Shown here one piece after another: positions 34,917 to 43,309 of a stretch of DNA of 64,000 nt. Position 1 is the first letter of the stretch. The number at the start of each line of letters is the position of its first letter. The notes beneath the pieces were generated by a model that had not been told where the DNA came from, did not search any database, and saw nothing but the letters and a program-made list of their open reading frames with translations. Source of the DNA: Nostoc sp. ATCC 43529 (GTDB lineage Bacteria; Cyanobacteriota; Cyanobacteriia; Cyanobacteriales; Nostocaceae). The DNA lies in contig LWTK01000050.1 in the NCBI GenBank assembly GCA_003326205.1, positions 36,602 through 100,601 of the forward strand, read 5' to 3'. Made by a program: the position numbers and the translations under genes.

Positions 34917-35620
34917 ACTAAAATATTTCAAATAGTAAATAAAAAAAAATTACTAAGTTTAAATTTATTAATAATTTTCAAAAGCGTAGTGCGATCGCTC
35001 CAACACTCAAGGAAGAAGCCAAAACCCAGATTCTGCAAGGGATTTTTTGCATTCTTGAGTTTTGAGATCCGCACAAGTTAAACATTTGATTGACTTTGAC
35101 TTATTGTCTGAGAAACGCTCAAAAAATACGGTAAATACATCGATTTTTAGTTGAATATAACATGGCAGGCTAGCACATCTGTGCTAATCTACAAAGCTTT
35201 AATTTTCCAAGGGTGTATTCCATTAAATTGAAAACTGTTGTAAGTTTTGAGTTACCAATTCACGTAGGCACGCACAGATGTTTGGTGTCAACTTCAGCTC
35301 AAACTCTTCCCCTAAATCGTTTTACCCCACCCCCAAGTTCTCCCCTTACCAAGGGGAGGGGCGGTTTTGGCTTTAGACAAAACCGGGGTGGGGTGACGCG
35401 GATCGAATGCACAGATGTGCGCCCCTATGAAAGTATTTGGAGCAAACTTAAAAAAAACGCTATTAAGCAAGACAAAGCCTAGCTTTGCTGGGGTGAAGTT
35501 CTTCGGTTTTGACAACATTTAATTACAAAAACTCATCTATAGTATAAGCCCAAAAAAACCAGAGCTAGAACAACTTAAGTTGAGTTTATACATGGACATG
35601 TTTTTCTCGAAATTTGTCTA

Positions 35621-35676
35621 TTTGTATAAATAAAACTAAAGTGGTTCTAGAACGACTAAATTTTTATTTATACAAA
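35621..35676. repeat. 56-bp palindrome with perfect 15-bp arms
   Basis: TTTGTATAAATAAAA at 35621-35635 and its exact reverse complement at 35662-35676, with a central TTCTAGAA. It is embedded among four degenerate TTTTT(C/G)TCG boxes. Confidence 0.75.
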
Positions 35677-36010
35677 GTACTCGATTGATAAGTCAAAAAT
35701 AATTTTTTCTCGAACGACTTATTGTTAATTTATAAATGAAGACGTTTTTGTCGTTCCGACACCTTTTGAAGGGACAAATCAACATGTTTTTGTCGCAATT
35801 GCGATGGAGTAATTTGATTTGTAAAAGGGAACAGGGACTGCATCTTATTGAAACAACACTATACAAATCAAAAAGCCTACTTTTTGGCTGCCCATCGCCC
35901 ATTGCCTATTGCCTTTTGCCTATTTACCCAAAATTTGTGGATTTTGCTGAGCCAAAATTTAATCTGAGTGGGGCATAGTAATTTTATAAACCTCAAAAGG
36001 TAGTAGATTT

Positions 36011-36397
36011 ATGTCTCAGAAAAAACGCGCATCTCGCGTTCTAGAAAATGCTGAGTTAAAATTTTCTGGACTCAAAGCTATAAATAGCAGTCTGGATATT
36101 GGAGATGATTACAACATCACAAAATTGACGCAATTAATTGAAGAGTTACGCGGCAAATTAGAAAATCATAATAGTATTCTTAGAATGATTGACTCTTCCA
36201 AACTCGAAGTTGAACAGTTAGAAAAAAATTTGGCAATTTACTGTGAGAATATGCTCACGGGGATTGCTTTTAAATACGGTAAAGACAGCCGTGAATATGA
36301 AATGGCTGGTGGAGTTCGCAAAAGTGAAATTCTGCGTAAAAGTAGAGCAACCCGCTTAAAAAATGCTGCTCAAAAAGGAGCTAAAGAGAGTTTTTGA
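36011..36397 (+). CDS. Conserved cyanobacterial hypothetical protein (128 aa)
   Basis: Not assigned to a function. 128 residues, mostly helical. The N-terminal part is variable; a coiled-coil-like centre (LTQLIEELRGKLENHNSILRMIDSSKLEVEQLEKNLAIYCENMLTGIAFKYG) is followed by KDSREYEMAGGVRKSEILRKSR and a basic tail. The GKDSREYEMAGGVRKSE block recurs in many cyanobacterial hypothetical proteins as I recall. Stands alone, with a repeat-rich upstream region. Confidence 0.72.
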   Translation: MSQKKRASRVLENAELKFSGLKAINSSLDIGDDYNITKLTQLIEELRGKLENHNSILRMIDSSKLEVEQLEKNLAIYCENMLTGIAFKYGKDSREYEMAGGVRKSEILRKSRATRLKNAAQKGAKESF

Positions 36398-36458
36398 TTG
36401 GCGTGGTGTTTAGATACCCGATTTCTCCAAGAAATCGGGTATCTTGTTTTTCACGAAT

Positions 36459-36579
36459 AGACCTCTTGCAAAAGTCCCTAACACCCTACCCCCAACCCGT
36501 CCCCTTGCTAAGGGGAGGGGGGACAAAGCGTAGCTTTGGCCCTTTGGGGTTCTTTATTTTTGATTTATGCAAGAGGTCT
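36459..36579. mobile_element. MITE-like element, AGACCTCTTGCA family, copy 2
   Basis: Ends AGACCTCTTGCAAAAGTCCC and (reverse complement) AGACCTCTTGCATAAATC; 121 bp; internal GGGGAGGGGGGACAAAGCG-type filler, no gene. Flanked by AAT on both sides. Same family as 18971-19059. Confidence 0.7.
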
Positions 36580-36596
36580 AATGATTTAGAATTGCT

Positions 36597-36664
36597 ATAA
36601 GTAGAAGGACTCAATTAAACTAAAGTTCGTAGTATGGGCTTGAGCCATTAAAACGTCTGTTAAG
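36597..36664. repeat. Dispersed 68-bp repeat, copy 2
   Basis: Near-identical to 26715-26782 in the patF-patG gap. It directly follows the MITE-like element. Confidence 0.85.
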
Positions 36665-36735
36665 AGCGATAAATCGCTTACTACGAACAAAGCTCCAATC
36701 TTACATTTAATTATGTCTACCTACTTATCTGAATA

Positions 36736-37245
36736 CTAAACTTCATTAAAAGTCGGTGGATAAATAACTTTCCCCTTATACCTTTCGTGATAATTTTGCA
36801 GTGGTTTAACCATAAAAAATTCTTCTGGTACTGGAAAGGGAGATTCAATTCCATAAATCACAGATGTCTGAAAGCCAAAGCGAGTATAAAATTCTGGATG
36901 ACCTAATACAATTACTACGGCTTCTTTGTTTGCTTGGGCTATTTCTAACCCTGCTTTGATTAATGCGCTGCCAATTCCTTGTCTTTGAAACTGGGGATGA
37001 ACTGCCAAAGGTGCTAAACCAAGTACTTGTAATGTTTTTTTATCCACTAGGTCAATATAGCTAAATAAAATGTGACTGACTACAACATCTTCTATTTCCG
37101 CAACTAGAGAAAGTTCTGGAATATAACGGTCAGAATTACGAATTTTATCTACAAGTTTGGCTTCGTTATCTTGACCAAAAGCTAATGTATTTATTTGTGC
37201 TATTGCTGGGTAGTCTGTCACAGTTTCGCGATGAATATTCATCAT
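36736..37245 (-). CDS. GNAT-family N-acetyltransferase (YhbS-like)
   Basis: 169 residues. The GNAT acetyl-CoA-binding motif A is LAVHPQFQRQGIGSALIKAGLEIA, followed by VIVLGHPEFYTRFGFQTS, a pattern found in YhbS-type acetyltransferases. The substrate is unknown. It overlaps the upstream acetyltransferase gene by 4 bp, so the two form an operon. Confidence 0.92.
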   Translation of the reverse strand: MMNIHRETVTDYPAIAQINTLAFGQDNEAKLVDKIRNSDRYIPELSLVAEIEDVVVSHILFSYIDLVDKKTLQVLGLAPLAVHPQFQRQGIGSALIKAGLEIAQANKEAVVIVLGHPEFYTRFGFQTSVIYGIESPFPVPEEFFMVKPLQNYHERYKGKVIYPPTFNEV

Positions 37246-37751
37246 TTTAAAATCAATTCCATAAAAATCCAGTTTGCTTGATATTCTAACGGAATTTCTG
37301 TTTTTTCTAAATACGGCTCGATATTCTTAAAGCCAAATACACGATAGAGTGCTTGTGCTTCTTTGGCATAAGGCGCGGTGTCTAGCCGAATCTTGGAGTA
37401 ACCGATATCAGTAGCTTCGTTGATGATACCTTGTAATAATGCCCGACCTATTCCTTTGCGGCGGAATTCTGGCTTGACATACATTCTTTTAATTTCGCCA
37501 ATATCTTGGTTAATCTTTCGCAAGCAAAGACAACCAGCTATTTGTTCTTCGTATTTTCCTAGAAGCAAGCGTCCTGAAGGTGGGAGAAATTCATCGAGTT
37601 GAGTGATATATTGTTCGGAAAATGTATTAACATCTATATTGATGTTAAATTTTTGGCTAAAGATTAATTTAATTTCATTAAAATAATCGAAGAACAGGCT
37701 TTTGATATGAGATTTATGTTCTTCAGTTTCTACGAGTATAATTTTGAGCAA
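37242..37751 (-). CDS. GNAT-family N-acetyltransferase
   Basis: 169 residues. Motif A IKRMYVKPEFRRKGIGRALLQGIINEA binds acetyl-CoA; IRLDTAPYAKEAQALYRVFGFKNIEPY is the typical GNAT C-terminal part. It resembles small-molecule or amino-acid acetyltransferases, but the substrate cannot be named. First gene of a two-gene operon with the 36736-37245 gene (4-bp overlap). Confidence 0.92.
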   Translation of the reverse strand: MLKIILVETEEHKSHIKSLFFDYFNEIKLIFSQKFNINIDVNTFSEQYITQLDEFLPPSGRLLLGKYEEQIAGCLCLRKINQDIGEIKRMYVKPEFRRKGIGRALLQGIINEATDIGYSKIRLDTAPYAKEAQALYRVFGFKNIEPYLEKTEIPLEYQANWIFMELILK

Positions 37752-37916
37752 GGTTTATGCCTCCGCTAAATAAAACTAAATTTGAGGTGCGTTGCTATAA
37801 GGCATAACACACCTTACAAATTGTTAACTATATCTTGAATAATCGATGGTTACAATTCCAATAATTGATTTGACTCTAAATTCTGAATTCTGAATTCTGA
37901 ATACTTTGGTCTTATT

Positions 37917-39059
37917 ATGAAAACTTACGACTGGATTGTGGTTGGTGGTGGAATTACTGGTGCTACGCTTGCTTATGAGTTAAGGAAGGCAGGCTTTGGT
38001 GTACTTTTGGTGGAGGAATATGAAACACCAGAGAATGCAACTCGCTATAGTTATGGTGGGCTTGCTTATTGGGCGGGTACTACACCAGTAACTCGGCAAT
38101 TGTGTGAAGATGCGATCGCTCGCTATCATATCCTATCCCAAGAGTTAGATGCTGATATCGAATTTCGGGAATTAGATTTATTACTGACGATTTCAGCAGG
38201 TAGTAACCCAGAAGCGATCGCTGCTTTATATAGTAATTGTGCTGTAGTACCGCGTTTACTCACCCCAGAAACTGCTGGCGAATTAGAACCGCTAATAAAT
38301 CAACACGCCATATCTGGCGCTTTAACTGTTAAACACGGTCATATTCATCCCCAAAAAACTACACAAGCTTACATTCAAGCTTTTTTGCGTAGTGGAGGTG
38401 AACTCGAAGTTAACAAAGTATTGCAGATATTGGAAAATGGCGTACAAACCAGCAATGCAACTTACCACAGTGCAAATGTCGTCATCTGTGCGGGTGGACT
38501 TAGCCGCCAACTATTAAAATCCGCTGGTATTGCTTTTAAGATATATTTTACCCACGCAGAAATAATTGAAACTGCGCCAGTTGATTTTAGGTTACGCACA
38601 TTAGTTATGCCAGCAAATGTGCAACGATTTCAATTAGAAGCACAATCTACTCAAGTTGAGCAATTGTGGGATGAACCAGGTAATGAACCAGTACCAGCAA
38701 TTTTAGATGCTGGTGCAATTCAGTTTCAAGATGGTAGCTTGCGTTTGGGTCAAATTAGCCGCGTTCTTACAGATCCTAATGCTGAGGTAAACTCACTAGC
38801 AAGTGAACGGTGGTTGCGAGAAAGTGTTGGGGAAGTGTTACCAGCTTTGGGGAATTTACCAGGAATTTGGCATCATTGCTTAGTGGCATTTAGTAACAAT
38901 CAAATTCCTTTCATTGGTGCTATTCCTGGATTTGAAAATATTCATGTGTTTTCTGGATTTAGCAATCCTCTTGTCATCGTACCACCTTTAGCGGAGCGCT
39001 TTGCTAAATTTGCAGCTGGCAAGGGAAGCAGAGCAATAAATATAAATATAAAACAATAG
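37917..39059 (+). CDS. FAD-dependent oxidoreductase (DAO family)
   Basis: 380 residues. The N-terminal dinucleotide-binding motif VVGGGITGATLAYELRKAGFGVLLVEE (GxGxxG with acidic end of beta-2) and C-terminal HVFSGFSNPLVIVPPLAERFA mark a D-amino-acid-oxidase-like flavoprotein. It probably oxidises a secondary or primary amine such as glycine, sarcosine or a D-amino acid; the substrate is not visible. The stop TAG (39057-39059) is followed immediately by a MITE-like element whose TA target is at 39060-39061, so the C-terminus may have been altered by that insertion. Confidence 0.88.
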   Translation: MKTYDWIVVGGGITGATLAYELRKAGFGVLLVEEYETPENATRYSYGGLAYWAGTTPVTRQLCEDAIARYHILSQELDADIEFRELDLLLTISAGSNPEAIAALYSNCAVVPRLLTPETAGELEPLINQHAISGALTVKHGHIHPQKTTQAYIQAFLRSGGELEVNKVLQILENGVQTSNATYHSANVVICAGGLSRQLLKSAGIAFKIYFTHAEIIETAPVDFRLRTLVMPANVQRFQLEAQSTQVEQLWDEPGNEPVPAILDAGAIQFQDGSLRLGQISRVLTDPNAEVNSLASERWLRESVGEVLPALGNLPGIWHHCLVAFSNNQIPFIGAIPGFENIHVFSGFSNPLVIVPPLAERFAKFAAGKGSRAININIKQ

Positions 39060-39061
39060 TA

Positions 39062-39234
39062 GTGGCGTGACAAACTTAAAATGGTACGTCAGGTGTAGGT
39101 TGGGTTGAGCAACGCGAAACCCAACATAGATATTCGACAATTTTATTGTGGGATGGGTGTCCTTACCTGTCCGGGCGGGCAGGATGCCCCACAAGAGCTA
39201 AATTTTATGCACTATTTTAGCCTTGCCATGCCAC
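39062..39234. mobile_element. MITE-like element with TA target duplication, copy 1
   Basis: Inverted ends GTGGCGTGACAAACTTAAAA and (reverse complement) GTGGCATGGCAAGGCTAAAA; TA on both sides (39060-39061, 39235-39236). Inside are a GGTTGGGTTGAGC...AAACCCAAC hairpin and a REP-like palindrome (39146-39195). No coding capacity. TA duplication suggests mobilisation by an IS630/Tc1-type transposase. Confidence 0.75.
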
Positions 39235-39250
39235 TACATTTATTAAAATC

Positions 39251-41935
39251 TTACAGCCAATTTCCAATAATAATAAATGGCGCCCAATAATAAGGGTGAT
39301 TATGTTGGATATCAATCTCCGTTTCCTTGGCATTAATCAGTTTTAATTGAGCGCTTTGTAAAGCTTGTGCTTTGCTCATTTTTGATTCGCGTAACTTACT
39401 ATAAAACTCTGCCACCAAATTGGCTGTAGACTCATCCCCTACAGACCATAATGAAGCCATTGCACTTTTTGCGCCAGCTTGTAACGCCACACCAGCTAAC
39501 CCTAAGGTTGACCTATCATCACCAACTGCTGTTTGACAAGCGGTGAGTGCTAATAATTCAATTACGTTAGAACTATTACTAGTCTCACGCAGCAATGTTT
39601 CTAGTTTATTAATTGTGAGTTTGTCATTATTTCCTGTGACGAGGAAGGTATCTTCGGGAATTGTGCCGAATTGTGCGTGGGTTGCAACGTGAATAATTGG
39701 GTAGGCTGTTTTTTGAATTTCTTTTTCTAAATTACTAATTGTAAAATCCTGATTTTCTAGCTTTGTAGTTTTCGCAAATTGTTCCTGGACTATTTTAGTT
39801 TCTAAAGGGACATTCGTTAATGCATCAAATAGTTGATCGTCGATTTTGGCTTCTTGACTGACAGCTAAAATTAAGGCACGACTAGATTTTATATTGTTTT
39901 TTTGCGTTGAGGTTAATTGTAAACTTGGAGTAGTGGCGATCGCAAATTTTTCAATCAAATATTTCTTGTCTTTTTTATCATAAAGTGCAGCCATCGGCAC
40001 ATTACGCAAAAAACTATCCTGAATAAATACTAAAGTGTTAATTTTGTAAGCTTTTAAATCTTCTTCAAAGGGACGAATGATTAATTCATAAAGGTTTTCA
40101 GCATCTTGAGTATTGTAATTAATATCGCGTTTTCCTCTAATTAATCCAGTGTAAAAGTTTCTAATTTCTTTGCGGAAAGTTTCCTGATTTTTATCTATCC
40201 ATTGTAAATGTCTTTCTTCATTAGGTAAAATCAAGATAACTCCTGTTTTATCATTGAGGACTATTGAACTAATAAATGCAGTATTTTCTTCTACGACTTC
40301 AGTGACATTGTTGTTATTAATTGCTGTTAAAATACAATCATTGCCAAAGTAATTTTGAATTTCTGCTAATCTCAGGGAATTTATTGTAGTTAAGGCAGCA
40401 TTTAAGTTTGGACTATTAAGTTGTTTATTACTAGTATTATTTGTGGAAGCAAGTTCTAATTGTAGTTGTGCTAGCTGGCGATAAACAGGCTCGATGATAT
40501 CCCGAAAATCAAATTGGAAATCCCGGTCTGCAATGAGAATATCACTTCGTAATTGTTCTAGAGTATTGTATGCTTGTTGATAAAAAGGAAGTGCTTCAAA
40601 AGTTTTATTTTGTTCTTTTAAAATTCTTCCTGCTTGCCATTCCCATAAATATAAGCTATCTTTAGATTTTAATTTTTGATCTGCTAACCAAATTGCTTGA
40701 TTAGATAATTCCCAAGCTAGTTGAGGATTTTTTTCTTGACATTCATAAAAGTGACCAAGCGCTCCTAAAGCATAAGATTCAGAACGGGAGTCTTGCAGTC
40801 TTTGAGAAATTTTTATAGCTTGGTTAAGTAATTCCTTTGCTTGGGTATTTGCTAATCTTGGTTTTTCCAAACATTGAGTTAATGGTGAAGTTAATTCTCC
40901 ATCAACAGCAGGCAGATTTGCTAAATCGATCGCTGCATACACTTTATTCACAGAATCAGGTAATTTATCTAACAGATCTAAAGCTTCTTGGATATTTGTG
41001 TCAAACTGATTCTGGGTTATTAAAGTGATGGTTTTTGAGTGATAAAAAAGCTGAATTAGATTTAGCAAACTGCGGATTTCACCAAATTTATTATTTTGTT
41101 GACGAGCTTCTTTGAGACTGCTTTGAAAATATTCAAGCGCTTGTTGATAATCGTTGTTGGCTTTTTCTTGAAATTCAGTAGCTTTAGAAATACTTTGTTG
41201 TTGAGCAGATTTCGCTCGTAAATTCCAAAGTTGGGCGCGACTGGCACGAGCATTTCCTAAACTATTTAAAATGGCAAAATTATATGTTTGATTATTAGTT
41301 TTTTTAGCAGCTTCTAGATATTGAATTGCTAAATCATAATTGCCTCGAAGTCGATAAGCTTCCCCAAGGCTTCCTAATGCTGCAATTTCTCCTGTTTTAT
41401 CTTGTTGTTCTAAAGCTATCTGCAATGCACTACCTTGTTGACACGCTAAGCTTTGAATATTTTTGGCATTAACACCACATAAAAAATTAATTGCCTTTCC
41501 TGTTTGCCCAAAATTACTGTAAGCTTGGGCTATCTCTGTTAATATTCGCCCTACTTTTTGCCAGTTCTGTTGAGACCGATAGTAATTATTCACTTTTTCC
41601 CAATAACTCAAAGCTTGCTCATTTTCACCCAATTGTTGATAAGTTCGTGCTAAATTCTCATTGGCGATCGCCACATTATTATAGTTCTTCTTTTGTTGGT
41701 ATACCTCTAAAGCTGCTTCCCACGATTGAATTGCTGCCCGAAAATTCCCTGCTTTATAACTTTCAACACCTTTGTTAACCAATTCATCGGCATCAGCAGC
41801 TTGAACTAATTTTATGGTACTCATTTGTGCAGTTGTTAATTGCACGTTATTCAACCATACACAAAGGCTGAAACTGACAAAAAATAGAATTGTTAACCAA
41901 TAATGCTTAGTTGATTTAGAAAATTTCTTGACCAC
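39251..41935 (-). CDS. Exported TPR-CHAT domain protein
   Basis: 894 residues. The N-terminus (YWLTILFFVSFSLCVWLNNVQLTTAQ) is a signal peptide or anchor. About ten tetratricopeptide-type repeats follow (AIQSWEAALEVYQQ, ALSYWEKVNNYYR, AIQYLEAAKK, ALPFYQQAYNTLEQ). The C-terminal ~300 residues form a CHAT domain, a caspase-like fold, with the putative catalytic dyad His753 (HVATHAQFG) and Cys800 (LTACQTAVGD) intact and the typical ending YYWAPFIIIGNWL. Such TPR-CHAT proteins often neighbour haemagglutinin-type secretion genes in cyanobacteria. Possible periplasmic peptidase linked to TpsA maturation or signalling; this is inference. Confidence 0.93.
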   Translation of the reverse strand: MVKKFSKSTKHYWLTILFFVSFSLCVWLNNVQLTTAQMSTIKLVQAADADELVNKGVESYKAGNFRAAIQSWEAALEVYQQKKNYNNVAIANENLARTYQQLGENEQALSYWEKVNNYYRSQQNWQKVGRILTEIAQAYSNFGQTGKAINFLCGVNAKNIQSLACQQGSALQIALEQQDKTGEIAALGSLGEAYRLRGNYDLAIQYLEAAKKTNNQTYNFAILNSLGNARASRAQLWNLRAKSAQQQSISKATEFQEKANNDYQQALEYFQSSLKEARQQNNKFGEIRSLLNLIQLFYHSKTITLITQNQFDTNIQEALDLLDKLPDSVNKVYAAIDLANLPAVDGELTSPLTQCLEKPRLANTQAKELLNQAIKISQRLQDSRSESYALGALGHFYECQEKNPQLAWELSNQAIWLADQKLKSKDSLYLWEWQAGRILKEQNKTFEALPFYQQAYNTLEQLRSDILIADRDFQFDFRDIIEPVYRQLAQLQLELASTNNTSNKQLNSPNLNAALTTINSLRLAEIQNYFGNDCILTAINNNNVTEVVEENTAFISSIVLNDKTGVILILPNEERHLQWIDKNQETFRKEIRNFYTGLIRGKRDINYNTQDAENLYELIIRPFEEDLKAYKINTLVFIQDSFLRNVPMAALYDKKDKKYLIEKFAIATTPSLQLTSTQKNNIKSSRALILAVSQEAKIDDQLFDALTNVPLETKIVQEQFAKTTKLENQDFTISNLEKEIQKTAYPIIHVATHAQFGTIPEDTFLVTGNNDKLTINKLETLLRETSNSSNVIELLALTACQTAVGDDRSTLGLAGVALQAGAKSAMASLWSVGDESTANLVAEFYSKLRESKMSKAQALQSAQLKLINAKETEIDIQHNHPYYWAPFIIIGNWL

Positions 41936-42167
41936 GGTGAAATAGCTGTTAATTAGTGATTAAAAATAGGCTTATTAAAAATATAATCAAATGAGTTGTA
42001 TATTTGTCAACTATTTGTAAGGATATTTACGTAAGTAATTAGCCATAGCAAAATTCAGGTATGTTGGCTATGTAGTTTTCTGCAATTGCTACAACATCAT
42101 TAAGTATTCTTCAGATTTGATTTATGAAGTAAATAGATAAGAGGTAAAAATTACTTTCTTACAAATC

Positions 42168-42677
42168 ATGATGAATCAGTTCCACAAATTACTCATGAGT
42201 ACTACAGTCATAATATTCTTTAGTGGCATTCCCTTAGGTGAAACAGTAGTTCAAGCGCAAGAAGCAGCATATTTGCAATGCGTCAAAGAATATACTAATT
42301 TAGGTATTTCACCAGATGCGGCATTAGCAGAATGTCAAAAAACTAGTTTGGCTGAGTGTGTTCAACGTTTAATGACTCAGAAATATGTGACTAAATCAGT
42401 GTCAGAATCTAACGGACGTTACTTAATTGATTTGGGTGCAAATGAGACAACATGGCTAGAAGGTAACGGATGGAGAAGCAAAAAATGTAGCCCTAACACA
42501 GAAGGGCCATCTAAAAAACAAACCCAGCAATTTGTATCAGGAACTTCAACCGACACCGTTCTCTATGAGTGGTTTAGACAAGGCTGGTGTAAAGAATCAC
42601 AAATAGATTTAGGCCAAAGTTACTCTGTTGATGAAGCAAAAACAATTTGCGAATTAGGTTTGCAGCCAAAAGAATAA
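42168..42677 (+). CDS. Exported cysteine-containing hypothetical protein (169 aa)
   Basis: Not recognised. 169 residues with a signal peptide (LLMSTTVIIFFSGIPLGETVVQAQ) and several spaced cysteines (LQCVKEY, LAECQKT, LAECVQRL, SKKCSPN, GWCKES, TICELG) that could form disulfides in the periplasm. It lies between the divergent CHAT gene and the first TpsA gene and may belong to that locus. No known domain is seen. Confidence 0.75.
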   Translation: MMNQFHKLLMSTTVIIFFSGIPLGETVVQAQEAAYLQCVKEYTNLGISPDAALAECQKTSLAECVQRLMTQKYVTKSVSESNGRYLIDLGANETTWLEGNGWRSKKCSPNTEGPSKKQTQQFVSGTSTDTVLYEWFRQGWCKESQIDLGQSYSVDEAKTICELGLQPKE

Positions 42678-42763
42678 AGTGCGATCGCTCTTTAAGCGAT
42701 TTATTATAAATCAGCGATCGATACATTTATATCTTTTTTGATTACCTCAGTGAAAATAAAATT

Positions 42764-42801
42764 ATTGTGGTGCGTTAGGCTTTAGCCTAACGCACCACAA
42801 T
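42764..42801 (+). terminator. Perfect 18-bp-arm palindrome
   Basis: ATTGTGGTGCGTTAGGCT / AGCCTAACGCACCACAAT with a 2-base loop, 87 bp downstream of the 42168 gene. It can serve as terminator and is also a common dispersed repeat type in cyanobacteria. Confidence 0.6.
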
Positions 42802-42924
42802 ACTGCATAAATTTAATAAAATAGGACTTAGGCATTGTACAAATTAATCATGATATGCATTTACCATCAAGAGGTGGTTTTAGGCTTTTATTAATCATTT
42901 TTTGATCGTAGATAGACCCGCGCT

Positions 42925-43158
42925 GTAGGGGCACAGCAATGCTTAAAGGTGTCAACTTAAGCTCAAAGCTATATCACACAGGCGTTTTGCAAATCCCTCA
43001 CGCCCTCATCCCCTAACCCCTTCTCCCACAGGAGAAGGGGAATTAAATCTCAAGCTCCCCTCTCCCATTCGGGAGAGGGGCTGGGGGTGAGGGCAAAACC
43101 TTGTGACAAAGCGGGTTTCACATTAAGTTGACACCAATGAGCATTGCTGTGCCCCTAC
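42925..43158. repeat. Nested long inverted repeat, MITE-like
   Basis: Outer arms of 19 bp are perfect (GTAGGGGCACAGCAATGCT and reverse complement at 43140-43158). Inner arms of 13 bp are perfect (GGTGTCAACTTAA at 42948-42960 and reverse complement at 43123-43135). The centre holds CCCCTTCTCCCACAGGAGAAGGGG and GGGAGAGGGG palindromes. The inner box GGTGTCAACTT-AGCTCAAA is shared with 35283-35302. Confidence 0.75.
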
Positions 43159-43309
43159 GATAGATGTGGTTTTTCAAATCATCCATATTTGGTCTTTTCT
43201 ATCAATACGTAAGTTCTATAAAATACAAGCAATATCTTTACATGTTAGTTTAAACAAGCTACTATTTGTACGTCTTTAATTACACCGTTAAAAGCGGTTA
43301 AATAAAATT

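Larger units (their letters stand above)
34468..36010. other. 1.5-kb non-coding region upstream of patA
   Basis: No credible gene on either strand. It must contain the patA promoter (minus) and that of the 36011 gene (plus). It holds 9-bp tandem repeats (34845-34916), a nested inverted-repeat element around 35260-35435 (ACCCCACCCCC / GGGGTGGGGTG arms), a 56-bp palindrome (35621-35676) and four TTTTT(C/G)TCG boxes (35601, 35704, 35745, 35786). A frame at 35213-35482 is repeat-derived. Confidence 0.65.
42678..43309. other. Intergenic region upstream of first TpsA gene
   Basis: 632 bp with no gene, dominated by two palindromic structures (42764-42801 and 42925-43158). The last ~150 bp before 43310 is plain AT-rich DNA that should contain the promoter. 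Confidence 0.6.

Noticed and set aside
35213..35482. An 89-residue open frame in the 1.5-kb region upstream of patA
   Set aside because: It runs across palindromic repeat DNA (ACCCCACCCCCAAG and its inverse) and has no protein-like composition.
35584..35800. Repeat boxes as the end of a CRISPR-associated Tn7-like transposon
   Set aside because: The sequence does not match transposon ends I know, and no tns, tniQ or cas gene lies in the window.
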